Assembly: GCF_001570485.1 (NCBI RefSeq)
Contig: NZ_BCTA01000002.1
Coordinates: 310,001-374,000, forward strand
Length of the DNA stretch: 64,000 nt
Source: Mycolicibacterium novocastrense
Lineage (GTDB): Bacteria; Actinomycetota; Actinomycetes; Mycobacteriales; Mycobacteriaceae
Reading direction: 5' to 3'
This document shows, one piece after another, positions 1-9,951 of this stretch. A program made the translations under genes and the position numbers. Within the stretch, counting starts at the first letter, position 1, and each line of letters opens with the position of its first letter. The notes beneath the pieces are model-generated. The model did not search any database. It saw only the letters and a program-made list of their open reading frames with translations, and was not told the DNA's origin.

Positions 1-25
1 TCGGCGCGGGCTCTGGAGGATCAAC

Positions 26-1249
26 TCAGACGATGATCTTGCAGGGGGACGACGGCGGGAACGTGCCCGACACCGGGCGTGGACGCCCCGACGGCGTCCA
101 CGGCTTGAGCCCCATGTTCCCCAGATGACGCACGGGGTTGACGTGCTTACCGTCGATGCGGACCTCGAAATGCAGGAAACCGTCGGCTGATTCGGCCTGC
201 GCCTGCAAGACGCCTATTTGCGCACCCGCGTCGACCCGGGAGCCGACCTCGATCCGGCGATCGTCACCCGGCCGGAAGACGTAGGAGTTCTCACTGTCGG
301 CCCCGGCGATCGTCACCGATTGCAGCCCTTCGTCATCGAGGTCCGCGACGCGGCTGACGATGCCCGACGTCGCGGCGTAGACCGGGGTTCCCGGTGCCGC
401 CGCGAAGTCGACGCCGGGGTGGAATCCGGTGGCGCGGCGGCCGTAGCCCGACGCGATTGCCAGCCGGTCGCGATCGATGGGCACGCGAGCGCCGGGTTCG
501 GCGGAGTCGAAGTCACCTCGTGCCCGCCGCCGGTAATCGGAGCGCAGCAGGTCGAGTTCGTCGTAGGCGTACCCGAACAGCAGGGCGCGGTCGTAGGGCA
601 CGCCGTAGTTCAACTCGGAGTGGGGATCGAGCTTTTGGTAGTGCTCGACCTTGGCGATCCGCTCGGCCAGCGTCGACCACCCAGTGTGCAGCAGGCGTAC
701 GTCGTTGGCGACCCCGATGCCGCCGCGTTCGGTGATGTTGGCCGGCCAGTGCGGGTTGTGGATCGCGCGCGTTCCGGCGCGCAAACCGGGACGCCAGCGC
801 CAGAACGGTCCGCGCATCGATTCGGCCGTGCCCATCAGCGGGATCATGTCCGGGTAGTCGGGATCGTCCCAGCTGGGGATCATCGGACACATCAGCGCCG
901 CGACATCGTCGGGGACGCCAGCGAGCATCGCCGGGATGTCGGTGTCGGTGTGGACCACCTGATCGGAGTCGATCATGAAGATCCAGTCGGGGCGGCAGAA
1001 GTCGGCCATGCGGTAGAGCAATTCGAGGCCCGGCGGTTCGGGGATCAGCCACGGGGTCGGCGGAAGGTCGGAGCGGGCGTGCACGACGTTGGTGACCGTG
1101 GGATGGTCGTGCAGGATCTGCGCGGTTCCGTCGGTGCTGCGGTCGTCGACGGCGTAGACGTCGTCGCACCAGCCGGCCAGGGCGTCGAGCACCCGCGGCA
1201 GCACGTCCTCGCCGTTGTGCACGCGGAACATCGCCAGCACCCGCATCAT
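26..1249 (-). CDS. Family 2 glycosyltransferase fused to a degenerate M23 (LytM) domain
   Basis: A 407-residue protein with two modules. Residues 1 to about 240 resemble a GT-A family 2 glycosyltransferase: a DDRSTDGT nucleotide-sugar motif at 35-42 and an IDSD (DXD-like) metal motif near 93-96. Residues 270-375 have an M23/LytM fold signature, with FHPGVDF at 276-282 and LHFEVR at 359-364. By alignment to LytM, the zinc ligands H277, D281 and H360 are kept, but the first His of the HxH pair is Phe358 and the Tyr-x-His catalytic site (near 323) has no His, so the peptidase is probably inactive and may only bind metal or wall. No signal peptide or membrane segment is visible, so the site of action is unclear. 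The start is the first of two adjacent ATGs, with GGAAG upstream. The substrate is unknown. The domain calls are firm; the function is inference. Confidence 0.8.
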   Translation of the reverse strand: MMRVLAMFRVHNGEDVLPRVLDALAGWCDDVYAVDDRSTDGTAQILHDHPTVTNVVHARSDLPPTPWLIPEPPGLELLYRMADFCRPDWIFMIDSDQVVHTDTDIPAMLAGVPDDVAALMCPMIPSWDDPDYPDMIPLMGTAESMRGPFWRWRPGLRAGTRAIHNPHWPANITERGGIGVANDVRLLHTGWSTLAERIAKVEHYQKLDPHSELNYGVPYDRALLFGYAYDELDLLRSDYRRRARGDFDSAEPGARVPIDRDRLAIASGYGRRATGFHPGVDFAAAPGTPVYAATSGIVSRVADLDDEGLQSVTIAGADSENSYVFRPGDDRRIEVGSRVDAGAQIGVLQAQAESADGFLHFEVRIDGKHVNPVRHLGNMGLKPWTPSGRPRPVSGTFPPSSPCKIIV

Positions 1250-1412
1250 CGCCTACTTCCGCTGACCTGCGGTGTGGCGTACCGGCGCGGAGAGCATCGC
1301 CGAGAGCATAACGATGATCATGTCCGTACCGCGGCCAGTTGCGGGGGTGTCGTGTGAAGGGACCGCCGAGCGGGTCGAACGCGCGTGCCACCGCGCTGGC
1401 GCTGGTGGCAAG

Positions 1413-1486
1413 TGGAGCGGGCGACGGGAATCGAACCCGCGTAGCTAGTTTGGAAGACTAGGGCTCTACCATTGAGCTACGCCCGC
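1413..1486 (-). tRNA. tRNA-Gly (anticodon UCC)
   Basis: The minus strand folds as a cloverleaf. The 7-bp acceptor stem GCGGGCG/CGCCCGC is perfect, the anticodon stem CTAGT/ACTAG encloses loop CTTCCAA with anticodon TCC, and the T-arm carries GGTTCGATTCC. The discriminator is U, as is usual for bacterial tRNA-Gly, and CCA is encoded at 1413-1415. It lies divergent from tRNA-Pro, as next to tig in other mycobacteria. Confidence 0.96.
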
Positions 1487-1503
1487 ATGTACAGCAAGAC
1501 CAG

Positions 1504-1534
1504 ATCGTACCGGCGGCAGCCAAATCAAATCCAA
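1504..1534 (-). promoter_or_regulatory. Predicted promoter of tRNA-Gly
   Basis: On the minus strand a TTGGAT -35-like hexamer (1529-1534) is followed 19 nt later by TACGAT (1504-1509), placing a start point just before the tRNA at 1486. Consensus match only. Confidence 0.45.
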
Positions 1535-1565
1535 TTGAAGGCTTCGCGTGTCCAGCCCGTAGTAT
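1535..1565 (+). promoter_or_regulatory. Predicted promoter of tRNA-Pro (and possibly tig)
   Basis: TTGAAG at 1535-1540 and TAGTAT at 1560-1565, spaced 19 nt, lie about 75 nt before tRNA-Pro. The hexamers nearly abut the divergent tRNA-Gly promoter. Consensus match only. Confidence 0.45.
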
Positions 1566-1641
1566 CTCGCGTGGTCGTTCCGTGTTTTGCGGACGGCCCG
1601 CGCGGGCGCAGCGCTCAAGCGTCGGCGCGACGAGCAGAGCA

Positions 1642-1715
1642 CGGGGTGTAGCGCAGCTTGGTAGCGCATCCGCTTTGGGAGCGGAAGGCCGCAGGTTCAA
1701 ATCCTGTCACCCCGA
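1642..1715 (+). tRNA. tRNA-Pro (anticodon UGG)
   Basis: A cloverleaf with acceptor stem CGGGGTG/CACCCCG, anticodon stem TCCGC/GCGGA enclosing TTTGGGA (anticodon TGG), and T-loop TTCAAAT. The discriminator is A; CCA is not encoded. It ends 41 nt before the trigger factor start and may share its transcript. Confidence 0.96.
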
Positions 1716-1756
1716 CTGCGACACCGACGACACCAGAAACAATGAGGAGCAAGATC

Positions 1757-3160
1757 GTGAAGAGCACCGTCGAGAAGTTGAGCCCCACCCGGGTGCGCAT
1801 CAACGTGGAGGTGCCCTTCACCGAGCTCGAACCCGACTTCGACCGCGCATTCGCGCAGTTGGCCAAGCAGGTCCGGCTCCCCGGTTTCCGTCCCGGCAAG
1901 GCGCCGCGCAAGCTTCTCGAGGCCCGCGTCGGCCGCGAAGCGATGCTCGACCAGGTCGTCAGCGAGGCTCTTCCCAACCGCTACAGCGAGGCGGTCACCA
2001 CCTCCGAGGTGCAGCCGCTGGGCCAGCCCGAGATCGAGATCACCAACAAGGAGTACGGCCAGGACCTCACGTTCACGGCCGAGGTCGACATCCGCCCGGA
2101 GATCGAGCTTCCCGAGCTGTCGGAGCTTACGCTGACCGTCGACGCGATCGAGGTGACCGACGAAGAGGTCGACGCCGAGCTGCAGTCGCTGCGCGCCCGC
2201 TTCGGCACGCTCACCGGCGTGGAGCGTGCCGCCGAGAACGGCGATTTCGTCTCCATCGACCTGTCGGCCACCGTGGACGGCCAGGAGCTGCCCGAGGCCG
2301 CCACCGAGGGGCTGTCGCACGAGGTCGGTTCGGGTCAGCTGATCGACGGTCTCGACGAGGCGATCGTCGGCCTCAAGGAGGGGGAGACCCGCGTCTTCAC
2401 CACCACGCTGGCCGCCGGTGAGCACGCCGGCAAGGAGGCGCAGGTGACCGTCACTGTCAAGTCGGTCAAGGAGCGCGAGCTGCCCGAGCCTGACGACGAA
2501 TTCGCCCAGCTGGCAAGCGAATTCGACACCATCGACGAGCTCAAGGAGTCGCTCGTCGAGCAGGTGCGCCGGGTCAAGCGGGTGCAGCAGGCCGAGAAGA
2601 TCCGCGACAAAGTGCTCGAGACGCTGCTCGAGCAGGTCGAGGTGCCGCTGCCCGAGAAGGTGGTGCAGGCACAGGTCGACGACGCGTTGCACAACGCCAT
2701 CCACGGGCTGGACCACGACGAGGCACGTCTGGCCGAGGCGCTCGAGGCCCAGGGCAGCAGCCGCGAGCAGTTCGACGCCGACAACCGCACCAACGCGGAG
2801 AAGGCGGTCAAGACGCAACTGCTCGTCGATGCGATCGCCGACAAGCTCGACGTCCAGGTCGGCCAGAACGACATCAGCGAACGCCTGATGCTGATGTCTC
2901 AGCAGTATGGCCTGCAGCCCCAGCAGCTGATCCAGTCGCTGCAGCAGAACAACCAGCTGCCGGCCCTGTTCGCCGACGTGCGTCGCGGCCTGGCGCTGGC
3001 GGCCGTCGTCGAGGCCGCCACCGTCACCGACTCCGACGGCAACGTGATCGACACCACCGAGTTCTTCGGCCGCTCTGACGCGCAGACCGAGGAAGCTGCC
3101 GACGAGGCGTCGGAGGCTGCCGAACCCGAAGCGGACGAGGAGTCGGCCGACACGAAGTGA
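1757..3160 (+). CDS. tig: Trigger factor, ribosome-associated chaperone and peptidyl-prolyl isomerase
   Basis: Trigger factor of 467 residues, which binds ribosomal protein L23 at the exit tunnel and assists folding of nascent chains. Residues 43-50 (GFRPGKAP) are the ribosome-binding signature. The FKBP-like isomerase domain lies around 160-250 and the helical chaperone arms around 260-430, followed by a mycobacterial acidic tail rich in Glu and Ala. I chose the GTG start because AGGAG sits 6 nt upstream and the protein then begins [13 protein letters not shown], as in M. tuberculosis; an in-frame ATG at 1742 would add 5 residues. The in-frame extension further upstream runs through tRNA-Pro and is not coding. 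It precedes clpP1, so chaperone and protease are linked. Confidence 0.97.
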   Translation: MKSTVEKLSPTRVRINVEVPFTELEPDFDRAFAQLAKQVRLPGFRPGKAPRKLLEARVGREAMLDQVVSEALPNRYSEAVTTSEVQPLGQPEIEITNKEYGQDLTFTAEVDIRPEIELPELSELTLTVDAIEVTDEEVDAELQSLRARFGTLTGVERAAENGDFVSIDLSATVDGQELPEAATEGLSHEVGSGQLIDGLDEAIVGLKEGETRVFTTTLAAGEHAGKEAQVTVTVKSVKERELPEPDDEFAQLASEFDTIDELKESLVEQVRRVKRVQQAEKIRDKVLETLLEQVEVPLPEKVVQAQVDDALHNAIHGLDHDEARLAEALEAQGSSREQFDADNRTNAEKAVKTQLLVDAIADKLDVQVGQNDISERLMLMSQQYGLQPQQLIQSLQQNNQLPALFADVRRGLALAAVVEAATVTDSDGNVIDTTEFFGRSDAQTEEAADEASEAAEPEADEESADTK

Positions 3161-3166
3161 CGCTGT

Positions 3167-3200
3167 GAGCGAACGCAGCCCGTCTAGGGACTGCACGCTC
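3167..3200 (+). terminator. Imperfect stem-loop between tig and clpP1
   Basis: GAGCG and GCAG (3167-3178) can pair with CTGC and CGCTC (3191-3200) around a 12-nt loop, with a small internal loop. There is no U-tract. It could be a weak terminator or processing site after tig. Confidence 0.3.
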
Positions 3201-3258
3201 GCGCGGGTTGGTTAGTGTCGGTGAGTATCAAGCTCTTGAAGAAAGCAGGTATCCAGTC

Positions 3259-3870
3259 GTGACCCACATGCGTGGCGCCTCGCACGGCCTCAACCTTGTC
3301 GACTCGGTCTACGAGCGCTTGCTGGCGGAGCGGATCATCTTCCTGGGCTCACAGGTCGATGACGACATCGCCAACAAGCTCTGCGCGCAGATTCTGCTGC
3401 TGTCCGCCGAGGATCCCACCAAGGACATTCACCTCTACATCAACTCGCCCGGCGGCTCCATCAGCGCCGGCATGGCGGTCTACGACACCATGGTGCTGGC
3501 GCCGTGCGACGTCGCCACCTACGCCATGGGTATGGCCGCCTCGATGGGTGAGTTCCTGCTCGCGGCGGGCACGAAGGGTAAGCGCTACGCCCTGCCCCAC
3601 GCCCGGATCCTGATGCACCAGCCGCTCGGCGGTATCACCGGCGGCGCGGCCGACATCGCCATCCAGGCCGAGCAGTTCGCGGTGATCAAGAAGGAGATGT
3701 TCCGGTTGAACGCCGAGTTCACCGGGCAGCCGATCGAGCGGATCGAAGCGGACTCCGACCGCGACCGCTGGTTCACCGCGCAGGAGGCCCTGGAGTACGG
3801 CTTCGTCGACCACATCATCACCAGCGCGAGCGTCAACGGCTCAGGACCAGGAGCAGGACTAGACAAATGA
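3259..3870 (+). CDS. clpP1: ATP-dependent Clp protease proteolytic subunit 1
   Basis: Serine protease subunit that in mycobacteria forms a mixed ClpP1P2 barrel essential for growth, fed by ClpX or ClpC1. With the GTG start at 3259 the protein has 203 residues, and the triad falls at S95 (GMAASMGE), H120 (ILMHQP) and D169, matching S98, H123 and D172 of the M. tuberculosis protein. An upstream in-frame start at 3208 would add 17 residues not seen in the orthologue; the ATG at 3268 is an alternative. The stop overlaps the clpP2 start (ATGA), so the two subunits are translationally coupled. Confidence 0.96.
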   Translation: MTHMRGASHGLNLVDSVYERLLAERIIFLGSQVDDDIANKLCAQILLLSAEDPTKDIHLYINSPGGSISAGMAVYDTMVLAPCDVATYAMGMAASMGEFLLAAGTKGKRYALPHARILMHQPLGGITGGAADIAIQAEQFAVIKKEMFRLNAEFTGQPIERIEADSDRDRWFTAQEALEYGFVDHIITSASVNGSGPGAGLDK

Positions 3871-4514
3871 CCGATCACACCGACGCCCGTCTGCAACCCC
3901 AGGCCCGCTACATCCTGCCGTCGTTCATCGAGCACTCCAGCTTCGGCGTCAAGGAGTCCAATCCGTACAACAAGCTGTTCGAGGAACGCATCATCTTCCT
4001 CGGTGTGCAGGTCGACGATGCGTCGGCGAACGACATCATGGCCCAGTTGCTGGTGCTGGAGTCGCTTGACCCGGACCGCGACATCACGATGTACATCAAT
4101 TCGCCGGGCGGCTCGTTCACCTCGCTGATGGCGATCTACGACACCATGCAGTACGTGCGCGCCGACATCCAGACGGTGTGTCTGGGTCAGGCCGCCTCGG
4201 CCGCCGCGGTGTTGCTGGCCGCCGGCACCCCCGGTAAGCGGATGGCGCTGCCGAACGCGCGCGTGCTGATTCACCAGCCCGCGCTGGCCGGCGTCATCCA
4301 GGGCCAGTTCTCCGATCTCGAGATCCAGGCCAAGGAGATCGAGCGGATGCGCACGCTGATGGAGGTGACGCTGGCCAACCACACCGGCAAGACCCCCGAG
4401 CAGATCCGCAAGGACACCGACCGCGACAAGATTCTGACCGCGGAAGAGGCCAAGGAATACGGCGTCATCGATACCGTCCTGGAGTACCGCAAGCTGTCCG
4501 CTCAGACCGCCTGA
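3867..4514 (+). CDS. clpP2: ATP-dependent Clp protease proteolytic subunit 2
   Basis: Second ClpP subunit, 215 residues. The triad is S111 (GQAASAAAV), H136 (VLIHQP) and D187 (DTDRDK), one residue offset from the M. tuberculosis protein. In mycobacteria the ClpP2 ring is the one that docks Clp ATPases. The ATG overlaps the clpP1 stop by 4 nt, with a purine-rich ribosome site in the clpP1 tail (GGAGCAGGA). The N-terminal peptide before [13 protein letters not shown] varies among species; the rest is nearly invariant. Confidence 0.97.
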   Translation: MTDHTDARLQPQARYILPSFIEHSSFGVKESNPYNKLFEERIIFLGVQVDDASANDIMAQLLVLESLDPDRDITMYINSPGGSFTSLMAIYDTMQYVRADIQTVCLGQAASAAAVLLAAGTPGKRMALPNARVLIHQPALAGVIQGQFSDLEIQAKEIERMRTLMEVTLANHTGKTPEQIRKDTDRDKILTAEEAKEYGVIDTVLEYRKLSAQTA

Positions 4515-4607
4515 TCCGCTTCCCAACTGCGCGAAACCCGGTTCTCCTGGGCGGTTCGCGTGGCACGCTGTTCGTCTGCACCGCCGGACGGCCAGGGGAG
4601 GATTGCG

Positions 4608-4913
4608 ATGACGGTTGGGAAGCGAGCGGGTTTCGCGATGACCGCATTGGCGGCGGCCGTGGTGTGCGGGCTGACCCAGATCGCGTCACCGGCGGTGAGC
4701 CAGGCTCAGGAACCGGTCTGTCCTGCCGGGACGTACTGGGACATGTACACCGATCAGTGCGTCCCCAATGACGTGAACGTCTATCTCAACCCCGCTCCTG
4801 TCGTCGGGCCCGCGGGCCCCGTCGGCGTCGGAGGAGTGGTGGGCCCCGTTGGTCCCGGCCCCGTCGGGCCGGGTCCGGTCGGGCCGGGTCCCGCCGGCCC
4901 CGGGCGCCGATAG
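4608..4913 (+). CDS. Small secreted protein with a collagen-like Gly-Pro tail
   Basis: A 101-residue protein with a strong GGGGAGG ribosome site 5 nt before the ATG. Residues 1 to about 34 form a Sec signal peptide (basic MTVGKRAG, hydrophobic core, likely cleavage near SQAQ-EP). The mature part has a short region with two cysteines (VCPAGTYWDMYTDQC) that could form a disulphide, then a tail of GPVGPG repeats ending PGRR. The repeats are direct 15-nt DNA repeats around 4850-4905. It sits between clpP2 and clpX, but an exported product is unlikely to act with Clp. I do not recognise a characterised family. Confidence 0.75.
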   Translation: MTVGKRAGFAMTALAAAVVCGLTQIASPAVSQAQEPVCPAGTYWDMYTDQCVPNDVNVYLNPAPVVGPAGPVGVGGVVGPVGPGPVGPGPVGPGPAGPGRR

Positions 4914-5205
4914 CGTCACACGGATCGGCGGCGGGGTGCACCACGCCGATTAACGGGTAGTTTGGGTGCCGACGCTCTCTCGGTCCGGTCACGGCGACGA
5001 CACGCCAAAGACACGGCGGCGCGTTCGCTGGGGTCCGGGGGTGATCAGACGATATGTTGGCGCGAACACAGATGAATACCACTGGCGCGATTCGGCTTTA
5101 TCGGTCGCGTCGCGCGGGAACAAACGGGTAGCGTCGGGTTCACCACCCGAGGCAACCATAGAAAAGAAGCTTCATCGGCTGCGAGGAAAGTAGGACCCCA
5201 CCACC
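4914..5205 (+). promoter_or_regulatory. Leader and promoter region of clpX
   Basis: 292 nt without a convincing gene. It presumably holds the clpX promoter: a TANNNT hexamer (TAGCGT) lies near 5130 after a GGAACA sequence. I could not recognise a ClgR or sigma-specific site with confidence. A weak AGGAAAG sequence is about 20 nt before the clpX ATG. Confidence 0.35.
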
Positions 5206-6486
5206 ATGGCGCGCATTGGAGACGGCGGTGACCTGCTGAAGTGCTCGTTCTGCGGCAAGAGTCAAAAGCAGGTTAAGAAGCTCATTGCGGGTCCGGGCGT
5301 CTATATCTGCGACGAGTGCATCGATCTCTGCAACGAGATCATCGAAGAGGAGCTCGCCGACGCCGACGACGTGAAGCTCGACGAGTTGCCCAAGCCCGCG
5401 GAGATCCGCGACTTCCTCGAGGGTTACGTCATCGGACAGGACACCGCCAAGCGCACGCTCGCGGTCGCCGTCTACAACCACTACAAGCGCATCCAGGCGG
5501 GGGAGAAGACCCGCGATTCGCGTTCCGAGCCCGTCGAACTGGCCAAGTCCAACATCTTGATGCTCGGCCCGACCGGCTGCGGTAAGACCTACCTGGCGCA
5601 GACGTTGGCCAAGATGCTCAACGTGCCGTTCGCGATCGCCGACGCCACCGCGCTGACCGAAGCCGGATACGTGGGCGAGGACGTCGAGAACATTCTGCTC
5701 AAGCTGATCCAGGCCGCCGACTACGACGTCAAGCGCGCCGAGACCGGCATCATCTACATCGACGAGGTCGACAAGATCGCCCGCAAGAGCGAGAACCCGT
5801 CGATCACCCGCGATGTCTCCGGCGAAGGCGTCCAGCAGGCGCTGCTGAAGATCCTGGAGGGAACGCAGGCGTCGGTGCCTCCGCAGGGCGGCCGCAAGCA
5901 TCCCCACCAGGAGTTCATCCAGATCGACACCACCAACGTGTTGTTCATCGTGGCGGGTGCGTTCGCGGGTCTGGAGAAGATCGTCTCCGACCGCGTCGGC
6001 AAGCGCGGCCTGGGCTTCGGCGCCGAGGTGCACTCGAAGGCCGACATCGACACCGCCGATCACTTCGCCGAGGTCATGCCCGAGGATCTGATCAAGTTCG
6101 GGCTGATTCCGGAGTTCATCGGCCGGTTGCCGGTCGTGGCGTCGGTGACGAACCTGGACAAGGACTCTCTTGTGCAGATTCTGTCCAAGCCCAAGAACGC
6201 GTTGGTGAAGCAGTACACGCGCCTGTTCGAAATGGACGGCGTCGAACTCGAATTCACCGACGAGGCGCTGGAGGCGATCGCCGATCAGGCCATCCATCGC
6301 GGCACCGGAGCCCGCGGTCTGCGCGCCATCATGGAAGAAGTGCTGCTGCCGGTGATGTACGACATCCCCAGCCGCGACGACGTCGCCAAGGTGGTCGTCA
6401 CCAAGGAGACGGTGCAGGACAACGTGCTGCCGACCATCGTGCCGCGCAAGCCGTCGCGTCCCGAGCGTCGCGACAAGTCTGCCTGA
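5206..6486 (+). CDS. clpX: ATP-dependent Clp protease ATP-binding subunit ClpX
   Basis: AAA+ unfoldase of 426 residues that recognises, unfolds and threads substrates into ClpP1P2. The N-terminal zinc-binding domain has four cysteines (C13, C16, C35, C38). Walker A is GPTGCGKT at 121-128, the GYVG pore loop is at 154-157, and Walker B is IIYIDEVDK with D186 and E187. Sensor and C-terminal small domains follow to the end. Length and motifs are full for the family. It is separated from clpP2 by the secreted-protein gene, so it probably has its own promoter. The stop codon lies inside a 22-nt sequence repeated downstream. Confidence 0.98.
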   Translation: MARIGDGGDLLKCSFCGKSQKQVKKLIAGPGVYICDECIDLCNEIIEEELADADDVKLDELPKPAEIRDFLEGYVIGQDTAKRTLAVAVYNHYKRIQAGEKTRDSRSEPVELAKSNILMLGPTGCGKTYLAQTLAKMLNVPFAIADATALTEAGYVGEDVENILLKLIQAADYDVKRAETGIIYIDEVDKIARKSENPSITRDVSGEGVQQALLKILEGTQASVPPQGGRKHPHQEFIQIDTTNVLFIVAGAFAGLEKIVSDRVGKRGLGFGAEVHSKADIDTADHFAEVMPEDLIKFGLIPEFIGRLPVVASVTNLDKDSLVQILSKPKNALVKQYTRLFEMDGVELEFTDEALEAIADQAIHRGTGARGLRAIMEEVLLPVMYDIPSRDDVAKVVVTKETVQDNVLPTIVPRKPSRPERRDKSA

Positions 6487-6584
6487 CGACGATCAAGCGG
6501 CGAGGTACGAGCCGCGTTGAGGAGTCGGGCAATCAGTTCCCGCCTGACGACGATCAAGCGGCGCCCGACTTCGATCAAGCGGCG
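6481..6584. repeat. Repeats of a GATCAAGCGGCG element at the clpX 3' end
   Basis: A 22-nt sequence at 6481-6502 (starting GCCTGACGACGATCAAG) recurs exactly at 6542-6563, and a shorter third copy of its core occurs at 6570-6584. The first copy contains the last clpX codon and stop. The block fills the space between clpX and the convergent fdhD gene. It may reflect duplication of the clpX end. Confidence 0.85.
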
Positions 6585-6593
6585 GTCGCCGCG

Positions 6594-7430
<837 letters not shown>

Positions 7431-7436
7431 GACTCC

Positions 7437-7442
7437 ACCCTA
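7437..7442 (-). promoter_or_regulatory. -10 hexamer for a leaderless fdhD transcript
   Basis: TAGGGT on the minus strand ends 6 nt before the fdhD ATG, the spacing expected when transcription starts at the start codon. Consensus match only. Confidence 0.4.
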
Positions 7443-7535
7443 GGGCGAATCGACGTCGATAACGTTTGGGTGCTGTTCATGTCGGGGCCAGCGCGCGAGG
7501 CGGCGTCATCACCATGCGGACGGCACAATGGATGC

Positions 7536-7679
7536 GTGCACAACGAACTCGAACCGAACCGCCGCATGCCGGTCTGGCGTGATCCGCTGTCGGCTGGCTT
7601 CCGCGCGCACCGCCACCTGCTGTTACTGCGCCTGCGCTGGCACGAACGGCGCGGCGACTCTGCCTCCACCCGGCACTGA
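7536..7679 (+). CDS. Possible short basic protein, unknown
   Basis: A GTG-started frame of 47 codons (MHNELEPNRRMPVWRDPLSA...) in the gap between fdhD and korA. It is rich in Arg, His and Leu, with no signal or membrane segment and no family I recognise. No clear ribosome site precedes it. It may be a real small gene or chance. The gap otherwise holds nothing recognisable up to the korA promoter area. Confidence 0.25.
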   Translation: MHNELEPNRRMPVWRDPLSAGFRAHRHLLLLRLRWHERRGDSASTRH

Positions 7680-7995
7680 CAACCGGACGACCAGCACCGA
7701 CGACGGTGCTTGCTACCGGCTACTGGACGGTAAGCATTTCCTTAGAATTTTTGTCTCGTAGACGTGACGAACAACACAGTTATGTCTCACGGCAGCCACC
7801 CGCACATTGGCTGAGCTGTGCGTTCGACCCCCCGGATGCGGCACGCCGCAGGCGAGTCCGGTGAAGGGCCGCCTAAGAAAAGTGCAATAATCGGTACTGG
7901 TAGTGACATCAAAAATCTTGGTGGACGTCCACCGACGGCGCGTCGATCGACTGTGACTCGGAGGACATCCCCACGCAGCGTGGAAGGCGGGCCTC
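7680..7995 (+). promoter_or_regulatory. Upstream region of korA with a perfect palindrome
   Basis: 316 nt of non-coding sequence, locally less GC-rich. TAGAAT occurs near 7742-7747. A perfect 14-nt palindrome, GGTGGACGTCCACC, lies at 7920-7933, 62 nt before the korA GTG, and could be a dimeric regulator site. Regulator unknown. Confidence 0.4.
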
Positions 7996-9951
7996 GTGGC
8001 AGCGAACGACAACGCGGTCAGTCCGGGGAGTGCGAGTCCTCGACAGAAGCTCGAGAAGGTCGTCATTCGCTTCGCCGGCGACTCCGGCGACGGTATGCAG
8101 CTCACCGGTGACCGGTTCACCTCCGAAGCCGCCTTGTTCGGCAACGACCTTGCCACGCAACCGAATTACCCCGCCGAGATCCGCGCGCCGCAGGGCACGC
8201 TGCCCGGTGTGTCGTCGTTCCAGATCCAGATCGCCGACTACGACATCCTCACCGCGGGCGACCGCCCCGATGTGCTCGTCGCGATGAACCCGGCGGCGCT
8301 GAAGGCCAACGTCTCCGACCTGCCTCGCGGCGGGCTGATCATCGCCAACTCCGACGAGTTCACCAAGCGCAACCTCGCCAAGGTCGGCTACGAAGCCAAC
8401 CCGTTGGAGACCGACGAACTGTCCGACTACGTCGTGCAGGCCGTGCCGATGACGACCCTGACGCTCGGCGCGGTCGAACCCATCGGCGCGTCCAAGAAGG
8501 ACGGCCAGCGCGCGAAGAACATGTTCGCGCTCGGTCTCCTGTCGTGGATGTACGGCCGCGAACTCAAGCACAGCGAGGCGTTCATCCGCGAGAAGTTCGC
8601 GCGCAAACCCGACGTCGCCGAGGCCAACGTGCTCGCTCTCAAGGCCGGCTGGAACTACGGCGAGACGACCGAGGCGTTCGCCAGCACCTACGAGGTCGCG
8701 CCCGCCAAGCTCAGAACCGGTGAGTACCGCCAGATTTCCGGTAACACCGCACTGGCCTACGGAATCGTCACCGCCGGTCAACTCGCCGACCTGCAGGTCG
8801 TGCTCGGCACCTACCCGATCACCCCGGCGTCCGACATCCTGCACGAGCTGTCCAAGCACAAGAACTTCAACGTGCTGACCTTCCAGGCCGAAGACGAGAT
8901 CGCCGGCATCGGTGCGGCCATCGGCGCGTCCTACGGCGGCGCCCTCGGTGTCACCAGCACCTCGGGCCCGGGCATCTCGCTGAAGTCCGAGGCGATCGGT
9001 CTGGCGGTGATGACCGAACTGCCGCTGATCATCATCGACGTGCAGCGCGGTGGGCCGTCCACCGGTCTGCCGACCAAGACCGAGCAGGCGGACCTGCTGC
9101 AGGTGATGTATGGCCGCAACGGCGAGTCGCCGGTCGCGGTGATCGCACCCCGCTCGCCGTCGGACTGCTTCGACGTCGCCGTGGAGGCCGCCCGCATCGC
9201 GGTCAACTACCACACGCCGGTGGTCATCCTCTCCGACGGCGCGATCGCCAACGGCTCTGAGCCATGGCGCATTCCGGACGTCAGCAGCTACCCGGCCATC
9301 GAGCACACGTTCGCCAAGTCCGGCGAGCCGTTCCAGCCGTACGCCCGTGATCCCGAGACCCTGGCCCGCCAGTTCGCGATTCCGGGTACGCCCGGCCTCG
9401 AGCACCGGATCGGCGGTCTGGAAGCGGCCAACGGCTCGGGGAACATCTCCTATGAGCCCAAGAACCACGATCTGATGGTCAGGCTGCGGCAGGCCAAGGT
9501 CGACGGCATCGCCGTGCCCGATCTCGAGGTCGACGACCCGACCGGTGATGCGGATCTGCTGATGCTCGGCTGGGGTTCGAGCTTCGGGCCGATCGGCGAG
9601 GCGTGCCGGCGCGCGCGTCGCAAGGGCATCAAGGTCGCCCAGGCGCACCTGCGCAACCTCAACCCGTTCCCGGCCAACCTCGGTGAGGTGCTGCGGCGGT
9701 ATCCGACCGTGGTGTGCCCGGAGATGAACCTCGGCCAACTCGCTCTGCTGCTGCGGGGCAAGTACCTGGTCGACGTCCAGTCGGTCACCAAGGTGGAAGG
9801 TATGGCCTTCCTGGCCGACGAGGTCGAAGGCATCATTGATGCGGCACTGGACGGAACGTTGGGCGAGAAGGAAAGTGACAAAGTGAAGTTCGCACGACTG
9901 GCGGCGGCCACCGTCGAAGTCGGCGTGAGCGGTGTGGGAGCGAACGTATGA
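7996..9951 (+). CDS. korA: 2-oxoglutarate:ferredoxin oxidoreductase, alpha (fused gamma-alpha) subunit
   Basis: Large subunit (651 residues) of the CoA-dependent, oxygen-tolerant KorAB enzyme, which oxidatively decarboxylates 2-oxoglutarate to succinyl-CoA while reducing ferredoxin. The N-terminal gamma-type domain (residues 20-200, starting VVIRFAGDSGDGMQLTGD) is fused to the alpha domain (from about 225, with TYPITPASDILHELS and the TSTSGPGISLKSEA block). The mature sequence is close to the M. tuberculosis protein throughout. The GTG start is preceded by GAAGGCGGG. The stop overlaps korB (ATGA). The enzyme bypasses the 2-oxoglutarate dehydrogenase step in fatty-acid-fed mycobacteria. Confidence 0.96.
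   Translation: MAANDNAVSPGSASPRQKLEKVVIRFAGDSGDGMQLTGDRFTSEAALFGNDLATQPNYPAEIRAPQGTLPGVSSFQIQIADYDILTAGDRPDVLVAMNPAALKANVSDLPRGGLIIANSDEFTKRNLAKVGYEANPLETDELSDYVVQAVPMTTLTLGAVEPIGASKKDGQRAKNMFALGLLSWMYGRELKHSEAFIREKFARKPDVAEANVLALKAGWNYGETTEAFASTYEVAPAKLRTGEYRQISGNTALAYGIVTAGQLADLQVVLGTYPITPASDILHELSKHKNFNVLTFQAEDEIAGIGAAIGASYGGALGVTSTSGPGISLKSEAIGLAVMTELPLIIIDVQRGGPSTGLPTKTEQADLLQVMYGRNGESPVAVIAPRSPSDCFDVAVEAARIAVNYHTPVVILSDGAIANGSEPWRIPDVSSYPAIEHTFAKSGEPFQPYARDPETLARQFAIPGTPGLEHRIGGLEAANGSGNISYEPKNHDLMVRLRQAKVDGIAVPDLEVDDPTGDADLLMLGWGSSFGPIGEACRRARRKGIKVAQAHLRNLNPFPANLGEVLRRYPTVVCPEMNLGQLALLLRGKYLVDVQSVTKVEGMAFLADEVEGIIDAALDGTLGEKESDKVKFARLAAATVEVGVSGVGANV

Noticed and set aside
1697..3196. 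Open frame antisense to tig
   Set aside because: A codon-bias shadow of a certain gene; no domain or ribosome site.
3165..3215. A 16-codon GTG-started frame between tig and clpP1
   Set aside because: No ribosome site and no overlap with the clpP1 start; the sequence also forms a stem-loop.
5100..5150. SigE/SigH-type promoter (GGAAC with GTT) before clpX
   Set aside because: The spacing between the two parts is too short for the consensus.
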